DNA of 51,770 nucleotides, taken from Paracoccus marcusii (GTDB lineage Bacteria; Pseudomonadota; Alphaproteobacteria; Rhodobacterales; Rhodobacteraceae). How positions within the stretch are numbered: position 1 is the stretch's first letter; every line of letters begins with the position of its first letter. Made by a program: the position numbers and the translations under genes. This document shows, piece by piece, positions 41,818 to 51,770 of the stretch. The stretch spans positions 1-51,770 of the forward strand of contig NZ_VDDD01000007.1 of assembly GCF_006151785.1 (NCBI RefSeq). The letters run 5' to 3'. The notes below the pieces were generated by a model, which worked only from the letters and a program-made list of their open reading frames with translations, did not search any database and was not told where the DNA came from.

Positions 41818-42981
41818 ATGACCGAGATGGTCTTCGGCACGACGCCCGTTCGGGCGGGCGACCCGATTCTTCCACGCTGGTGGCGAACCCTGGACAAATG
41901 GTCGTTGACCTGCGTCCTTGGCCTGTTCGCCATCGGTCTTCTGCTGGGGCTGGCCGCATCGGTGCCCCTGGCAGAAAAGAACAACCTGCCGCGGTTCTAC
42001 TATGTCCAGCGACAGATGGTGTTCGGGGGAATGGGCCTGTTCGTGATGCTGGTCATCTCGATGCTGACCCCCCGCCAGATCCGCCGCATCGGCGTTCTGG
42101 GTTTTGCCGTGTCCTTCATGCTGATCCTGGCCCTGCCGATCATCGGCACGGACTTCGGAAAGGGCGCGACGCGGTGGCTGTCGCTCGGCTTCGTGTCGGT
42201 GCAGCCGTCGGAATTCCTCAAGCCGGGCTTCGTGGCGCTTTGCGCGTGGTTCATGGCCTCGGCGCAGGAACCGGGCGGCCCTCCGGGGCGGATCTATTCC
42301 TTCGGCGCCGCGATGACGATCGTCATCCTGCTGGCCCTGCAGCCCGACTTCGGCCAGGCCTCGCTGGTGCTGTTCTCGTGGCTGGTGATGTATTTCGTCG
42401 CCGGGTCGCCGGTCATCCTGATCGTCTGCGTCGCGGGACTGGCCGGGATGGGCGGTCTGTTCGCCTATAACGCGTCCGAACACTTTGCCCGCCGGATCAA
42501 CAGCTTCCTGTCATCGGAAATCGACGCGAACACCCAGATCTACTTTGCCACGAACGCCATCCAGGAAGGCCGCTTCTTCGGCGTCGGCGTGGGCGAGGGG
42601 ACGGTGAAATGGTCGCTCCCCGATGCGCATACCGACTTCATCATCGCCGTCGCGGCCGAGGAATACGGCTTCATCATGGTCCTGGCGATCATCCTCCTCT
42701 ACATGACCATCGTCATGCGCTCGCTGCTGCGGCTGGTGCGGGAACGCGATCCTTTCGCCCGCATCGCCGGCACGGGCCTGGCCTGCGCCTTCGGCGTGCA
42801 GGCGCTGATCAACATGGGCGTCGCGGTGCGCCTGCTGCCCGCCAAGGGCATGACGCTGCCCTTCGTCAGCTATGGCGGCTCGTCCATGATCGCGTCCGGC
42901 ATTGCGCTTGGCATGTTGCTGGCGCTGACCCGCACCCGTCCGCAGGGCGAGTTCGCCGAAATCCTGCGCCGGTCCCGCTGA
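41818..42981 (+). CDS. ftsW: Lipid II glycosyltransferase FtsW
   Basis: The 387-aa SEDS-family membrane protein has [36 protein letters not shown] and, near the C-terminus, [23 protein letters not shown]. With FtsI it makes septal peptidoglycan. The start [22 protein letters not shown] is preferred over an upstream in-frame ATG (41764). The stop shares one base with murG (TGATG). murD, which usually precedes ftsW in the dcw cluster, is not here. Confidence 0.97.
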   Translation: MTEMVFGTTPVRAGDPILPRWWRTLDKWSLTCVLGLFAIGLLLGLAASVPLAEKNNLPRFYYVQRQMVFGGMGLFVMLVISMLTPRQIRRIGVLGFAVSFMLILALPIIGTDFGKGATRWLSLGFVSVQPSEFLKPGFVALCAWFMASAQEPGGPPGRIYSFGAAMTIVILLALQPDFGQASLVLFSWLVMYFVAGSPVILIVCVAGLAGMGGLFAYNASEHFARRINSFLSSEIDANTQIYFATNAIQEGRFFGVGVGEGTVKWSLPDAHTDFIIAVAAEEYGFIMVLAIILLYMTIVMRSLLRLVRERDPFARIAGTGLACAFGVQALINMGVAVRLLPAKGMTLPFVSYGGSSMIASGIALGMLLALTRTRPQGEFAEILRRSR

Positions 42982-44066
42982 TGGCCGCCCCCCTTGCCCT
43001 GATCGCCGCCGGAGGCACCGGCGGCCACATGTTTCCGGCCCAGGCCCTGGCAGAGCTGCTGCTGGCGCAGGGCTGGCGCGTCAAGCTGTCTACAGATGAC
43101 CGCGGTGCGCGCTATGCCGGCGGCTTCCCCGACGCGGTCGAGCGCCAGGTCGTGAAATCCGCGACCACCGCGCGCGGCGGGCTGTCGGGCAAGCTGGCGG
43201 CACCGTTCAAGATCGCAGCCGGGGTGCTGGCCGCCCGCCGGGCCTTCCGGCGCGACCGCCCGTCGGTCGTGATCGGGTTCGGCGGCTATCCGACCATCCC
43301 GGCGCTGTCGGCGGCGCATCTGATGGGCCTGCCGCGGATGATCCACGAACAGAACGGCGTCATGGGTCGGGTGAACCGGATGTTCGCGGCGCGCGTGCAC
43401 CGCGTGGCCTGCGGCACCTGGCCCACGATCCTGCCGCAGGGCATTTCGGGCCAGCACGTTGGCAACCCGGTCCGCGGCGCGGTCCTGGACCGGGCCGCCA
43501 GCCCCTATGTCGCGCCGGGCGAGGGGGCGCTGAACCTGCTCGTCATCGGCGGCAGCCAGGGGGCGCGCGTCCTGTCGCAGGTCGTGCCCGCCGCCATCGC
43601 CGGCCTGCCTGCGGACCTGCGCGCCCGTCTGCAGGTCAGCCACCAGGCCCGTCCCGAGGATGCCGATCAGGTCACGGCTGCCTATGCCGCAGCCGGCATC
43701 GCGGCCGAGGTTCAGCCCTTCTTCACCGACGTGCCGGACCGCATCGCGGCCGCGCATCTGGTGATCAGCCGGTCGGGCGCATCGTCGCTGGCCGACATCA
43801 CCGTGATCGGCCGCCCGGCGATCTTGATCCCCTTTGCCGCCGCCACCGGCGATCACCAGACCGCGAATGCGCAGGCGCTGGCCGATGCGGGCGCGGCGCA
43901 TGTCCATCCCGAATCCGTGCTTGACGCGGACAGCCTCACGCGCGACATCCGCGCGATCCTGACGGACCCCGCCCAGGCCACGGCCATGGCGCAGGCGGCC
44001 CTGACCCTGGCGCGCCCCGATGCGGCGCGCCGCCTGTACGACCTCGTCGAGGAGATCACGCGATGA
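42981..44066 (+). CDS. murG: UDP-GlcNAc:lipid I N-acetylglucosaminyltransferase
   Basis: The 361-aa GT-B enzyme has the glycine loop [37 protein letters not shown] and [12 protein letters not shown]. It makes lipid II on the inner face of the membrane. Start and stop overlap ftsW (1 nt) and murC (4 nt). Confidence 0.98.
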   Translation: MAAPLALIAAGGTGGHMFPAQALAELLLAQGWRVKLSTDDRGARYAGGFPDAVERQVVKSATTARGGLSGKLAAPFKIAAGVLAARRAFRRDRPSVVIGFGGYPTIPALSAAHLMGLPRMIHEQNGVMGRVNRMFAARVHRVACGTWPTILPQGISGQHVGNPVRGAVLDRAASPYVAPGEGALNLLVIGGSQGARVLSQVVPAAIAGLPADLRARLQVSHQARPEDADQVTAAYAAAGIAAEVQPFFTDVPDRIAAAHLVISRSGASSLADITVIGRPAILIPFAAATGDHQTANAQALADAGAAHVHPESVLDADSLTRDIRAILTDPAQATAMAQAALTLARPDAARRLYDLVEEITR

Positions 44067-45484
44067 ACGCAGCGACAAAACTGCCCGGAGAGCTGGGCCC
44101 CATCCATTTCGTGGGCATCGGCGGCATCGGCATGTCGGGCATCGCCGAGGTGCTGCTGACCCTGGGCTATCGCGTCCAGGGCAGCGATTCCAAGAAATCC
44201 AAGATCACCGACCGGCTGGAGACCCTGGGCGCCACCGTCTTCGAGGGCCAGCGCGCCGAGAACGTCGCGGGCGCAGGCGTCATCGTCATCTCGACCGCGA
44301 TCAAGAAGGGCAACCCCGAGCTGGAGGAGGCGCGCCTGCGCGGCCTGCCCATCGTGCGCCGGGCCGAGATGCTGGCCGAACTGATGCGGCTGAAATCGAA
44401 CATCGCCATCGCCGGCACGCATGGCAAGACGACGACCACCACGATGGTCGCGACCCTGCTGGATGCGGGCGGGCTGGACCCCACGGTCATCAACGGCGGC
44501 GTCATCCACGCCTATGGCTCGAACGCGCGGGCCGGTGCGGGCGAGTGGATGGTGGTCGAGGCCGACGAATCCGACGGCAGCTTCAACCGCCTGCCCGCCG
44601 ACATCGCGATCGTCACGAACATCGACCCCGAACACATGGAGCATTGGGGCAACTTCGATGCGCTGCGCCAGGCCTTCACCAACTTCGCGTCCTCGGTGCC
44701 GTTCTACGGCTTGGCCGTCTGCTGCACCGACCATCCCGAGGTGCAGGCGCTGGTGGGTCGGTTGACCGATCGCCGTGTGGTGACCTTCGGCTTCAACGCG
44801 CAGGCCGACGTGCGGGCGATGAACCTGACCTATGACAAGGGCATCGCGCATTTCGACATCGCGCTGCAGGGCGAGGCGACCGACGGTCCGATCCCGATGA
44901 TCGAGGGCTGCACCCTGCCCATGCCGGGCGATCACAACGTCTCGAACTGCCTGGCGGCCGTGGCCGTCGCACGCCACCTGGGCATCAAGAAATCCGAGAT
45001 CCGCACCGCGCTGGCGAAATTCGGCGGGGTCGGTCGCCGCTTTACCCGCATCGGAGAGATCAACGGCGTGACCATCATCGACGATTACGGCCACCACCCG
45101 GTGGAGATCGCCGCCGTCCTCAAGGCCGCGCGCCAGGCCAGCACCGGCCGCGTGATCGCGGTCCACCAGCCGCACCGCTATTCGCGCCTGTCGAACCTGT
45201 TCGAGGATTTCTGCACCTGCTTCAACGAGGCCGACGTGGTCGCCATCGCCGACGTCTACTCCGCCGGAGAGGAGCCCATTCCCGGCGCTTCGCGCGATGA
45301 CCTGGTGGCGGGGCTGATCGCCCACGGCCACCGCCACGCCCGCGCCATCCTGTCCGAGGACGACCTGGAGCGACTGGTCCGCGAACAGGCGCGGCCCGGT
45401 GACATGGTGGTCTGCCTGGGGGCGGGCACGATCTCGACCTGGGCCAACGGGCTGCCCGCGCGGTTGCAGGGCCAGGCCGCGTGA
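44063..45484 (+). CDS. murC: UDP-N-acetylmuramate-L-alanine ligase
   Basis: The 473-aa Mur ligase has the N-terminal [19 protein letters not shown] loop [23 protein letters not shown] and the C-terminal [10 protein letters not shown]. It adds the first amino acid of the stem peptide. It overlaps murG by 4 nt and the next gene by 4 nt. Confidence 0.98.
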   Translation: MNAATKLPGELGPIHFVGIGGIGMSGIAEVLLTLGYRVQGSDSKKSKITDRLETLGATVFEGQRAENVAGAGVIVISTAIKKGNPELEEARLRGLPIVRRAEMLAELMRLKSNIAIAGTHGKTTTTTMVATLLDAGGLDPTVINGGVIHAYGSNARAGAGEWMVVEADESDGSFNRLPADIAIVTNIDPEHMEHWGNFDALRQAFTNFASSVPFYGLAVCCTDHPEVQALVGRLTDRRVVTFGFNAQADVRAMNLTYDKGIAHFDIALQGEATDGPIPMIEGCTLPMPGDHNVSNCLAAVAVARHLGIKKSEIRTALAKFGGVGRRFTRIGEINGVTIIDDYGHHPVEIAAVLKAARQASTGRVIAVHQPHRYSRLSNLFEDFCTCFNEADVVAIADVYSAGEEPIPGASRDDLVAGLIAHGHRHARAILSEDDLERLVREQARPGDMVVCLGAGTISTWANGLPARLQGQAA

Positions 45485-45783
45485 CGGCCACGCCCGATCT
45501 TGCGATCCTGCCGCTGCTGGCGCTGGCGGGGGCGGCGGTCTGGCTGATGCTGGCCTGCCTGACCCCGCGCCTGAACCGCCGCTGGCAGCGACGCGCCAGC
45601 TGGGTCCTGGTGCTGGCAGGCGTCCCGGTTCTGGGCTGGCTGACGCTGGAATGGGGACCGGGCCTGGGCGTTCTGGGCTTTGGACTGGGTCTGCTGATGC
45701 TGCTGGGCCGTCCGACCGCGCGGCGCCGCGCGGCGCGGCTGCCCACGCCCGCGCCCATGAACACCGCCGAAGGACAGCGATGA
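45481..45783 (+). CDS. Small membrane protein between murC and murB (DUF2484-like)
   Basis: The 100-aa product starts with GTG overlapping the murC stop (GTGA). Three hydrophobic segments lie at about 8-27, 40-56 and 60-76, with a basic loop (RLNRRWQRR) between the first two and a basic tail. Position and shape fit the DUF2484 family of Rhodobacterales dcw clusters; this is from memory of context, not a search. Function unknown. It overlaps the next gene in ATGA. Confidence 0.72.
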   Translation: MTATPDLAILPLLALAGAAVWLMLACLTPRLNRRWQRRASWVLVLAGVPVLGWLTLEWGPGLGVLGFGLGLLMLLGRPTARRRAARLPTPAPMNTAEGQR

Positions 45784-46127
45784 ATCCCTGGATCATCGCG
45801 GGCCTGTGCCTGTCGGGCGCGGGCGTCATCGCCTGGGGCAGCGCGCGGCTGCAGCTGCGCTGGCCGCTGCTGGTCCTGGCGGCACTGCTGGCGGCGATCG
45901 CGCTGCAGCTGTTTCGGGCGGCGCAGGGGCAGGGGGGCTTTCACGATCTGGCGGCCGTCGTCGCGCAAAGCTTTACCGTCCTGCCCGCACTGCTGGGCAT
46001 GGTGACCGGGCTGGCACTGGCGCGGATCCGCGGCCACCGCCTGGCGTGGCGCAGCCCCCAGATCGTCCTGACGCTGGCGTCGATGCTGGTCGCGGGTCTG
46101 GCCGCCGCGGCGACGCTGGTCCTCTAG
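45780..46127 (+). CDS. Small four-helix membrane protein of the mur cluster
   Basis: The 115-aa protein has hydrophobic segments at about 4-21, 28-46, 57-82 and 93-114 and few charged residues. I do not recognise a family. It overlaps the previous gene by 4 nt and lies 45 nt before murB, so it is part of the division operon. A chance ORF is unlikely given the coupling and hydrophobic periodicity. Confidence 0.75.
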   Translation: MNPWIIAGLCLSGAGVIAWGSARLQLRWPLLVLAALLAAIALQLFRAAQGQGGFHDLAAVVAQSFTVLPALLGMVTGLALARIRGHRLAWRSPQIVLTLASMLVAGLAAAATLVL

Positions 46128-46172
46128 TCCCGCGGTTGACGGGCGGGGCGCCGCTGGCTACCACCCAAGGCC

Positions 46173-47108
46173 ATGAGCATCGACCTTCCCACCCCCCGCG
46201 GCAGCCTGATCCCCGACAGAACCCTTGACGGCCTGACCTGGCTGCGCGTCGGCGGCCCCGCCGACTGGCTGCTCCAGCCCGCGGACGAGGATGACCTGGC
46301 TGATTTCCTTGCCGCGCTGGACCCCGGTGTCCCGGTCTTTCCGATGGGCGTGGGCAGCAATCTGATCGTGCGCGACGGCGGCATCCGCGGCGTGGTCATC
46401 CGCCTTGGCCGCGCCTTCAACAGCGTCGAGATCGACGGCGACACCGTCACCGCGGGTGCCGCGGCGCTGGACGCACAGGTCGCGCGGCGGGCGGCGGAGG
46501 CGGGGCTGGACCTGACCTTCCTGCGCACGATCCCGGGCAGCATCGGCGGCGCGGTGCGGATGAACGCGGGCTGCTATGGCAGCTATGTGGCCGACCACCT
46601 GATCGACGCGCAGGCCGTCACGCGGCAGGGCGCACGCGTCACGCTGACGCCCGCCGATCTGCGTTTCGGCTATCGCGAGACGCATCTGCCGGCCGATTGG
46701 GTGATCACCAGTGCCCGGCTGCGTGCCGCGCCGGGCGACCCCGACCGGCTGCACGCCAAGATGGCCGATCAGCTGGCACGGCGCGACGAAAGCCAGCCCA
46801 CCCGCGAACGCAGCGCCGGTTCGACATTTCGCAACCCGGCGGGGTTCAGCTCGACCGGGCAGGCGGATGACGTGCACGACCTGAAGGCATGGTCGCTGAT
46901 CGACCGGGCGGGGCTGCGCGGACACAGCTGGGGCGGCGCGCAGATGTCGGAAAAGCATCCGAATTTCCTTTTGAACACTGGCGGCGCGACCGCAGCCGAG
47001 CTGGAGGCCCTGGGCGAACTGGTCCGACGCCGCGTGCTGGAGGAGAGCGGCCACGACCTGCAATGGGAGGTCATCCGCATCGGCGACCCCGGTCCCGACA
47101 CGGACTGA
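46173..47108 (+). CDS. murB: UDP-N-acetylenolpyruvoylglucosamine reductase
   Basis: The 311-aa flavoenzyme has [46 protein letters not shown] and the catalytic Ser217 in [10 protein letters not shown], of the type I class. It makes UDP-MurNAc, the MurC substrate. After its stop the next 147 nt hold two inverted repeats before ddl. Confidence 0.97.
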   Translation: MSIDLPTPRGSLIPDRTLDGLTWLRVGGPADWLLQPADEDDLADFLAALDPGVPVFPMGVGSNLIVRDGGIRGVVIRLGRAFNSVEIDGDTVTAGAAALDAQVARRAAEAGLDLTFLRTIPGSIGGAVRMNAGCYGSYVADHLIDAQAVTRQGARVTLTPADLRFGYRETHLPADWVITSARLRAAPGDPDRLHAKMADQLARRDESQPTRERSAGSTFRNPAGFSSTGQADDVHDLKAWSLIDRAGLRGHSWGGAQMSEKHPNFLLNTGGATAAELEALGELVRRRVLEESGHDLQWEVIRIGDPGPDTD

Positions 47109-47114
47109 CGCCCG

Positions 47115-47134
47115 CTGCGCAACATTCTGCGCAG
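47115..47134. other. Inverted repeat after murB
   Basis: CTGCGCA-N6-TGCGCAG, 6 nt after the murB stop. A second hairpin GCCCGG-N5-CCGGGC lies at 47225-47241 just before the ddl start. Neither has a T-run. They may be operator or mRNA structures in the one long gap of the cluster between ftsW and ftsA. Confidence 0.4.
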
Positions 47135-47255
47135 ACAGCCGAAATTGAGCTTTTGCGGTTCGCGCTTTGCTTGTAACCTGATGCGACATGACGCCTCCGT
47201 TCAAGGGGGCGCGGACCAGATCAAGCCCGGATCAACCGGGCACGAAAGGCGAAAA

Positions 47256-48191
47256 GTGGCGGGCAGGTCGAGCAGGACAGCCCACTCGGTCGCTGTTCTG
47301 ATGGGCGGACCCTCGGCTGAACGCCAGGTGTCGTTGTCGTCGGGACGCGAATGCGCAGATGCGCTGCGGGTGGCGGGATATCAGGTAACCGAGATCGATC
47401 TTGGCGCCGCGCGCGGGGACGAGATCGTCCGGCGTCTGGCCGATGCCGCACCCGACGTCGTCTTCAACGCCCTGCATGGCCGGTGGGGAGAAGACGGATG
47501 CGTCCAGGGCCTCCTGGACTGGCTGGACCTTCCCTATACCCATTCGGGTGTGCTGGCCTCGGCGCTGGCGATGGACAAGACGCGCGCCAAGCAGGCGTTC
47601 CGCGCCGCCGGCCTGCCCGTGGTCGAGAGCGTCATCGCCGACGCCGCCGAGGTGCGCCTGCGCCACGTCATTCCGCCCCCCTATGTGGTCAAGCCCAATG
47701 ACGAGGGATCGTCCGTCGGCGTCTATATCGTCCATGACGGCGCCAACCAGCCGCCCGCGCTGTCCGCCGACATGCCCGAGCGCGTGATGGTCGAGACCTA
47801 TGCCCCCGGGCGGGAGCTGACGACCACGGTCATGGGCGACCGCGCGCTGGACGTGACCGAGATCCTGACCAGCGGCTGGTACGATTACGCCGCGAAATAC
47901 ACCGTCGGCGGGTCGCGCCACGTGATCCCCGCGGACATTCCCGACGACATCCGCGCCGCCTGCCTGGAGATGGCCGTGCGCGCGCACAAGGCGCTTGGCT
48001 GCACCGGCCTGACGCGCACCGATTTCCGGTGGGACGAGACGCGCGGCGTGGACGGGCTGATCATCCTGGAGCTGAACACCCAGCCCGGCATGACGCCGAC
48101 CAGTCTGGCCCCCGAACAGGCGGCCCATGCCGGCATCGACTTTCCCGCGCTGATGCGCTGGATGGTGGAGGACGCGCTGTGCCGGTCGTGA
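47256..48191 (+). CDS. ddl: D-alanine-D-alanine ligase
   Basis: The protein is about 311 aa with [52 protein letters not shown] and [14 protein letters not shown]. It makes D-Ala-D-Ala for the stem peptide. I chose GTG 47256 ([15 protein letters not shown]) because AAAGG lies at proper distance; an ATG at 47145 would add 37 residues unlike Ddl. ftsQ begins inside its last codons. Confidence 0.95.
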   Translation: MAGRSSRTAHSVAVLMGGPSAERQVSLSSGRECADALRVAGYQVTEIDLGAARGDEIVRRLADAAPDVVFNALHGRWGEDGCVQGLLDWLDLPYTHSGVLASALAMDKTRAKQAFRAAGLPVVESVIADAAEVRLRHVIPPPYVVKPNDEGSSVGVYIVHDGANQPPALSADMPERVMVETYAPGRELTTTVMGDRALDVTEILTSGWYDYAAKYTVGGSRHVIPADIPDDIRAACLEMAVRAHKALGCTGLTRTDFRWDETRGVDGLIILELNTQPGMTPTSLAPEQAAHAGIDFPALMRWMVEDALCRS

Positions 48192-49129
48192 TCGATCACC
48201 GTCCCGGAAAGCAGATCACCCCGCCCGCCGCGCGGCAGCGCCGCGACCCCGCGCCGTCGCGCCTGAAGTACCGCCTGGAACGGATGTGGCTGACGCCGCT
48301 GTACCGCCGGGTGCTGCGCGTGGGCCTTCCGGCCTTTGCCATCGCGATGATCGGGGGGCTGTGGCTGGCCGACGAGGACCGTCGCGCCGCGCTTAACGAC
48401 ACCGTCGCCAGCGTGGTGACCAAGGTCCAGAGCCGCGACGAATTCCAGGTCCGCATCATGACGATCGAGGGGGCGACCCCGGTGGTGGACCGCGCCCTTC
48501 GCGCGATGCTGCCGGTGGATCTGCCGGCCTCCAGCTTCGACATCGATCTGGCGGCGCTGCGCCTGCAGGTGCTGCAGCTGGACGCGGTCGAATCCATCGA
48601 CCTGCGCATCAAGCCGGGCGGCATCCTGTCGGCGGTGGTCAAGGAACGCGAACCCGCGATCCTGTGGCGCCACGCGCGCGGCATCGACATGCTGGACGCC
48701 GGCGGTCATCGCGTGGCCAGCCTGACCTCGCGCGAGGTGCGCGCCGACCTGCCGCTGATCACCGGAGAGGGGGCGGACCTGGCCACGACCGAGGCGCTGG
48801 CCCTGTTCGACGCCGCGGGTCCGATCCTGCCCCGCGTGCGCGGCCTGGTGCGGCGCGGCGAACGGCGGTGGGACCTGGTGCTGGATCACGGCCAGCGCAT
48901 CCTGCTGCCCGAGACCGGTGCGGTGATCGCGCTGGAGGCCGCGATCGCGATGGACCGGGCCGAGGACATGCTGGGCCGCGACATCACCATCGTCGATCTG
49001 CGCGACCCGACGCGGCCCGTCCTGCGGTTGGGGATCGATGCGCGCAACACGATACGCACCGCACGCGGCCTGCCGCTGCTGGGACCCGATGGCAGCGTGC
49101 TGCCCGATGACAAGAAGACGGAGGGCTGA
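48179..49129 (+). CDS. ftsQ: Cell division protein FtsQ
   Basis: The protein is about 316 aa with a basic cytoplasmic N-terminus, one membrane helix ([16 protein letters not shown]), then the POTRA part with [14 protein letters not shown] and the beta domain with [13 protein letters not shown]. It links FtsA-side and septal synthesis proteins. GTG 48179 is preferred, 6 nt after GGAGGA; GTG 48188 is the alternative. It overlaps ddl by 13 nt and ftsA follows after 3 nt. Confidence 0.94.
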   Translation: MPVVIDHRPGKQITPPAARQRRDPAPSRLKYRLERMWLTPLYRRVLRVGLPAFAIAMIGGLWLADEDRRAALNDTVASVVTKVQSRDEFQVRIMTIEGATPVVDRALRAMLPVDLPASSFDIDLAALRLQVLQLDAVESIDLRIKPGGILSAVVKEREPAILWRHARGIDMLDAGGHRVASLTSREVRADLPLITGEGADLATTEALALFDAAGPILPRVRGLVRRGERRWDLVLDHGQRILLPETGAVIALEAAIAMDRAEDMLGRDITIVDLRDPTRPVLRLGIDARNTIRTARGLPLLGPDGSVLPDDKKTEG

Positions 49130-49132
49130 GGA

Positions 49133-50467
49133 ATGGTGGACCTGTATCAGACGCAACGCGCGATGCGTAACATCCGCCGGGCGGCCCTGCAGCGGGGCGT
49201 GATCGGCATCCTGGACATCGGCACGTCCAAGATCGCCTGCCTTGTCCTGCGCATCGACGGCAACGGCACCTTCCGGGAAACCGACGGCGTGGGCCCGATG
49301 GCGGGGCAGGTCAATTTCCGCGTGATCGGCGCGGCATCGACCCGGTCGCGCGGGATGCGCCGCGGCGAGATCGAAACCATGGCCGAGACCGAGCGTGCGA
49401 TCCGCACGGTCGTCGCCGCCGCGCAGAAGGTCGCGGGCGTGCGCGTCGATCATGTCATCGCCTGCCTGTCGGGCGGCCGGCCGGCCTCGTATGGCTTGGC
49501 CGGAGAGATCGTGCTGGAATCCGGCAAGGTCGGCGAACATGACGTGGCATCCGTGCTGGCCGCCTGCGACGCCCCCGATTTCGGCCGCGGCCGCGAGGTG
49601 CTGCACGCGCAGCCGGTGAATTTCGCGGTCGACAACCGCAGCAACCTGGCCGACCCGCGCGACCATCTGGGCAACAAGCTGTTCTGCGACATGCATGTGC
49701 TGACCGTGGACGGCGATTCCATCGGCAACCTGGTCCAGTGCATCCGGCGCTGCGACCTTGAACTGGCGGGGATCGCCTCGGCGCCCTATGCCTCGGCCCG
49801 CGCGTCGCTGGTGGAGGATGAGCAGGAGCTGGGCGCGGCCTGTGTCGATTTCGGCGGTGGCGGCACCGGCGTGTCGATCTTCGTCAAGAAGCACATGATC
49901 TTTTCCGATCACGTGCCCATCGGGGGCAACCTGATCACCCAGGACATCGCCCAGGGTCTGCGTGTCAGCCTGCCCGTGGCAGAGCGCCTGAAGACGCTGA
50001 ACGGGGGCGTCGAGGCGACGGGCCGCGACGACCGCGACATGATCGAGGTCGGCGGAGAAACCGGGGACTGGGAGGCGGACCGCCGCCAGGTCAGCCGCGC
50101 CGACGTGATCGGCGTGATGCGCCCCCGCGTCGAGGAGATGCTGGAGCATGTCCGCGAGGTGCTGGACGCGGCCGGGTTCGACTGGATGCCCAGCCAGCAG
50201 ATCGTGCTGACCGGGGGCGGCAGCCAGATCCCCGGCCTGGACGGGCTGGCGACGCGCATCCTGGGTCCGAACGTGCGCTGCGGGCGGCCGCTGCGCATCG
50301 ACGGTCTGGCCCATCAGCTGACCGATCCCAGCTTTTCCAGCGCCGTGGGCCTGGCGCTGTTCGCCGCACATCCGCAGGATGAATGGTGGGATTTCGAGAT
50401 GCCGGCCGACCGCTATCCCGCGCGCAGCCTGCGTCGCGCCTATCGCTGGTTCAAGAACAACTGGTGA
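49133..50467 (+). CDS. ftsA: Cell division protein FtsA
   Basis: The 444-aa actin-like ATPase has GVIGILDIGTSKIACLVL, CVDFGGGGTGVSIF and LTGGGSQIPGLDGLA, and ends in a basic amphipathic helix (LRRAYRWFKNNW) for membrane binding. It tethers FtsZ to the membrane. After it, 221 nt separate ftsZ. Confidence 0.97.
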   Translation: MVDLYQTQRAMRNIRRAALQRGVIGILDIGTSKIACLVLRIDGNGTFRETDGVGPMAGQVNFRVIGAASTRSRGMRRGEIETMAETERAIRTVVAAAQKVAGVRVDHVIACLSGGRPASYGLAGEIVLESGKVGEHDVASVLAACDAPDFGRGREVLHAQPVNFAVDNRSNLADPRDHLGNKLFCDMHVLTVDGDSIGNLVQCIRRCDLELAGIASAPYASARASLVEDEQELGAACVDFGGGGTGVSIFVKKHMIFSDHVPIGGNLITQDIAQGLRVSLPVAERLKTLNGGVEATGRDDRDMIEVGGETGDWEADRRQVSRADVIGVMRPRVEEMLEHVREVLDAAGFDWMPSQQIVLTGGGSQIPGLDGLATRILGPNVRCGRPLRIDGLAHQLTDPSFSSAVGLALFAAHPQDEWWDFEMPADRYPARSLRRAYRWFKNNW

Positions 50468-50688
50468 TTGCACCACCTTGGTTCTGGGGGGTGGCAAGGG
50501 TTTTCCCACCACATTCGGAAGACATGGCAAGATGCCGCCTATTTCAAGGGTAGCCCCTCCAGATTTTGCGAAACGCCCGGCTTTTTCGGGTGACGGAACT
50601 GGTGCCAATTGTTACGGTAACCATTAAGAAACGGGATTCGAGCGGTACACCCGCCTCCCCAATGCAGCAGCGGTAACAGGCGGACACC
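50468..50688 (+). promoter_or_regulatory. Regulatory region upstream of ftsZ
   Basis: The 221-nt gap is long for this cluster, so ftsZ probably has its own promoter. It holds the perfect palindrome GTTACGGTAAC (50611-50621), a CtrA-like half-site TTAA just after it, and a GATTC (GANTC) CcrM methylation site at 50635-50639. No -35/-10 pair stands out. Confidence 0.45.
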
Positions 50689-51770
50689 ATGAACCTCAAT
50701 CTGATGATGAATGACGAAGAAGAGCTGAAGCCGCGCATCACCGTCTTCGGTGTCGGTGGCGCAGGTGGCAACGCCGTCAACAACATGATTCAGAAGCAGC
50801 TCGACGGGGTCGAGTTCGTGGTCGCCAACACCGACGCGCAGGCGCTGCAGCAGTCGCGTGCGACCTCGCGCATCCAGATCGGGCCCAAGGTCACCGAGGG
50901 TCTGGGCGCGGGCGCCAAGCCCACGATCGGCGCCAAGGCCGCCGAGGAGACGATCGAGGATATCGTCGATCACCTGATGGGCGCGCATATGTGCTTCATC
51001 ACCGCGGGCATGGGCGGCGGCACCGGCACCGGTGCGGCGCCGATCATCGCGCAGGCCGCGCGCGAGATGGGCATCCTGACCGTCGGCGTCGTGACCAAGC
51101 CCTTCCAGTTCGAGGGCACCAAGCGGATGCGCCAGGCCGAGGAGGGCGTCGAGGCCCTGCAGAAGGTCGTGGACACGCTGATCATCATTCCGAACCAGAA
51201 CCTGTTCCGGTTGGCCAACGAAAAGACCACCTTCACCGACGCCTTCGCGCTGGCCGACGACGTGCTGTACCAGGGCGTCAAGGGCGTGACCGACCTGATG
51301 GTCAAGCCGGGCCTGATCAACTTGGACTTTGCCGACGTGCGGTCGGTGATGGACGAGATGGGCAAGGCCATGATGGGCACCGGCGAGGCCTCGGGCGAGA
51401 ACCGCGCCCAGGAAGCCGCCGAGCGTGCCATCGCCAACCCGCTGCTGGACGAGATCAGCCTGAACGGCGCGCGCGGCGTGCTGATCAACATCACCGGCGG
51501 CTATGACATGACCCTGTTCGAACTGGACGAGGCGGCCAACGTCATCCGCGACAAGGTGGACGCCGATGCCAACATCATCGTCGGTTCGACCCTGGACCCC
51601 GACATGGACGGCACGATCCGCGTTTCGGTCGTGGCGACCGGCATCGACGCCGCCGTCGCGGTGGCCGAGGTTCCCTCGCCCCGCCGCGGCATGGCTGCGC
51701 CGCTGACCCAGAACCCGCAGGTCGGTGCCGCCGCCGAGGAGCAGCCGGCGATCCCGGCGCGCCGCGTGGC
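50689..51770 (+). CDS. ftsZ: Cell division protein FtsZ (5' part)
   Basis: The first 360 codons are present and the 3' end is outside the window. FtsZ marks are [26 protein letters not shown], the tubulin signature [35 protein letters not shown], and [18 protein letters not shown]. It polymerises into the division ring. The Pro/Ala-rich linker starts at about residue 330. The ATG at 50689 gives [21 protein letters not shown], the usual start in alphaproteobacteria. Confidence 0.98.
   Translation, partial: MNLNLMMNDEEELKPRITVFGVGGAGGNAVNNMIQKQLDGVEFVVANTDAQALQQSRATSRIQIGPKVTEGLGAGAKPTIGAKAAEETIEDIVDHLMGAHMCFITAGMGGGTGTGAAPIIAQAAREMGILTVGVVTKPFQFEGTKRMRQAEEGVEALQKVVDTLIIIPNQNLFRLANEKTTFTDAFALADDVLYQGVKGVTDLMVKPGLINLDFADVRSVMDEMGKAMMGTGEASGENRAQEAAERAIANPLLDEISLNGARGVLINITGGYDMTLFELDEAANVIRDKVDADANIIVGSTLDPDMDGTIRVSVVATGIDAAVAVAEVPSPRRGMAAPLTQNPQVGAAAEEQPAIPARRV

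Noticed and set aside
47145..47255. An upstream ATG for ddl
   Set aside because: The added 37 residues do not look like Ddl, and GTG 47256 has a well-placed AAAGG.
47109..47255. A sigma-70 promoter in the murB-ddl gap
   Set aside because: TTGAGC and TTGCGG occur, but no acceptable -10 lies 16-18 nt downstream.
47885..50608. A 907-codon minus-strand ORF opposite ddl, ftsQ and ftsA
   Set aside because: It covers three well-recognised division genes and has no recognisable motif.

Overview
The window is a gene-dense, GC-rich chromosomal segment of an alphaproteobacterium, most likely a Rhodobacteraceae member close to Paracoccus. The evidence is the protein sequences and gene order: a suf operon with both an IscS-like and a SufS desulfurase, a linked yajC-secDF-ccmABCDG block, an ftsW-murGC-murB-ddl-ftsQAZ cluster, an NDUFS4-like complex I protein, and an RNase E with an acidic insertion in its S1 domain. 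This assignment is inferred from recognised families and no search was run. Nearly everything is conserved core genome. I see no CRISPR array, insertion sequence, prophage, integrase or defence system.

Layout. 1-381: 5' part of comM/yifB (minus), divergent from coaBC. 507-8735: coaBC, iscS-like, sufB, sufC, sufD, two small membrane proteins and sufS, mostly coupled by 1-4 nt overlaps, for Fe-S cluster assembly. 8838-10055: DadA-like oxidoreductase. 10111-12297: uvrB behind a LexA-type box, ending stop-on-stop against an I78-inhibitor lipoprotein gene. 12645-14346: a small exported protein, an NDUFS4-like protein and a MYG1-family protein. 14525-16910: tRNA-Asn, an MBL-fold hydrolase and an orphan sensor kinase. 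17032-19891: lon with a heat-shock-like promoter, then an HU-like protein. 19951-23123: tRNA-Val(CAC), dusA, mazG and an M20 amidohydrolase. 23254-29349: yajC-secD-secF, an NDUFAF3/Mth938-like gene and ccmABCDG, joining Sec export to cytochrome c maturation. 29419-31224: gamma-glutamyltransferase, convergent with aconitase (34160-31380) across a bidirectional terminator. 34395-37830: a DUF1223 protein, an EamA transporter, yciB and a convergent alpha/beta hydrolase. 38363-40762: rne behind a roughly 500-nt leader. 40877-41620: ccdA. 41818-51770: ftsW-murG-murC, two small membrane proteins, murB, ddl, ftsQ, ftsA and the 5' part of ftsZ.

Functional themes. The window links Fe-S assembly (suf) to users and assembly factors of Fe-S and haem proteins (aconitase, two complex I-related proteins, ccm genes, ccdA), and then to envelope growth and division. 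The points most worth following are regulatory: a CtrA-type box between comM and coaBC, a LexA-type box abutting the uvrB start, a palindrome over a candidate acnA -10, a palindrome over the -35 of the HU-like gene, and a possible Arg-rich upstream ORF with a strong ribosome binding site in the rne leader. Three convergent gene pairs also share stop-codon bases.
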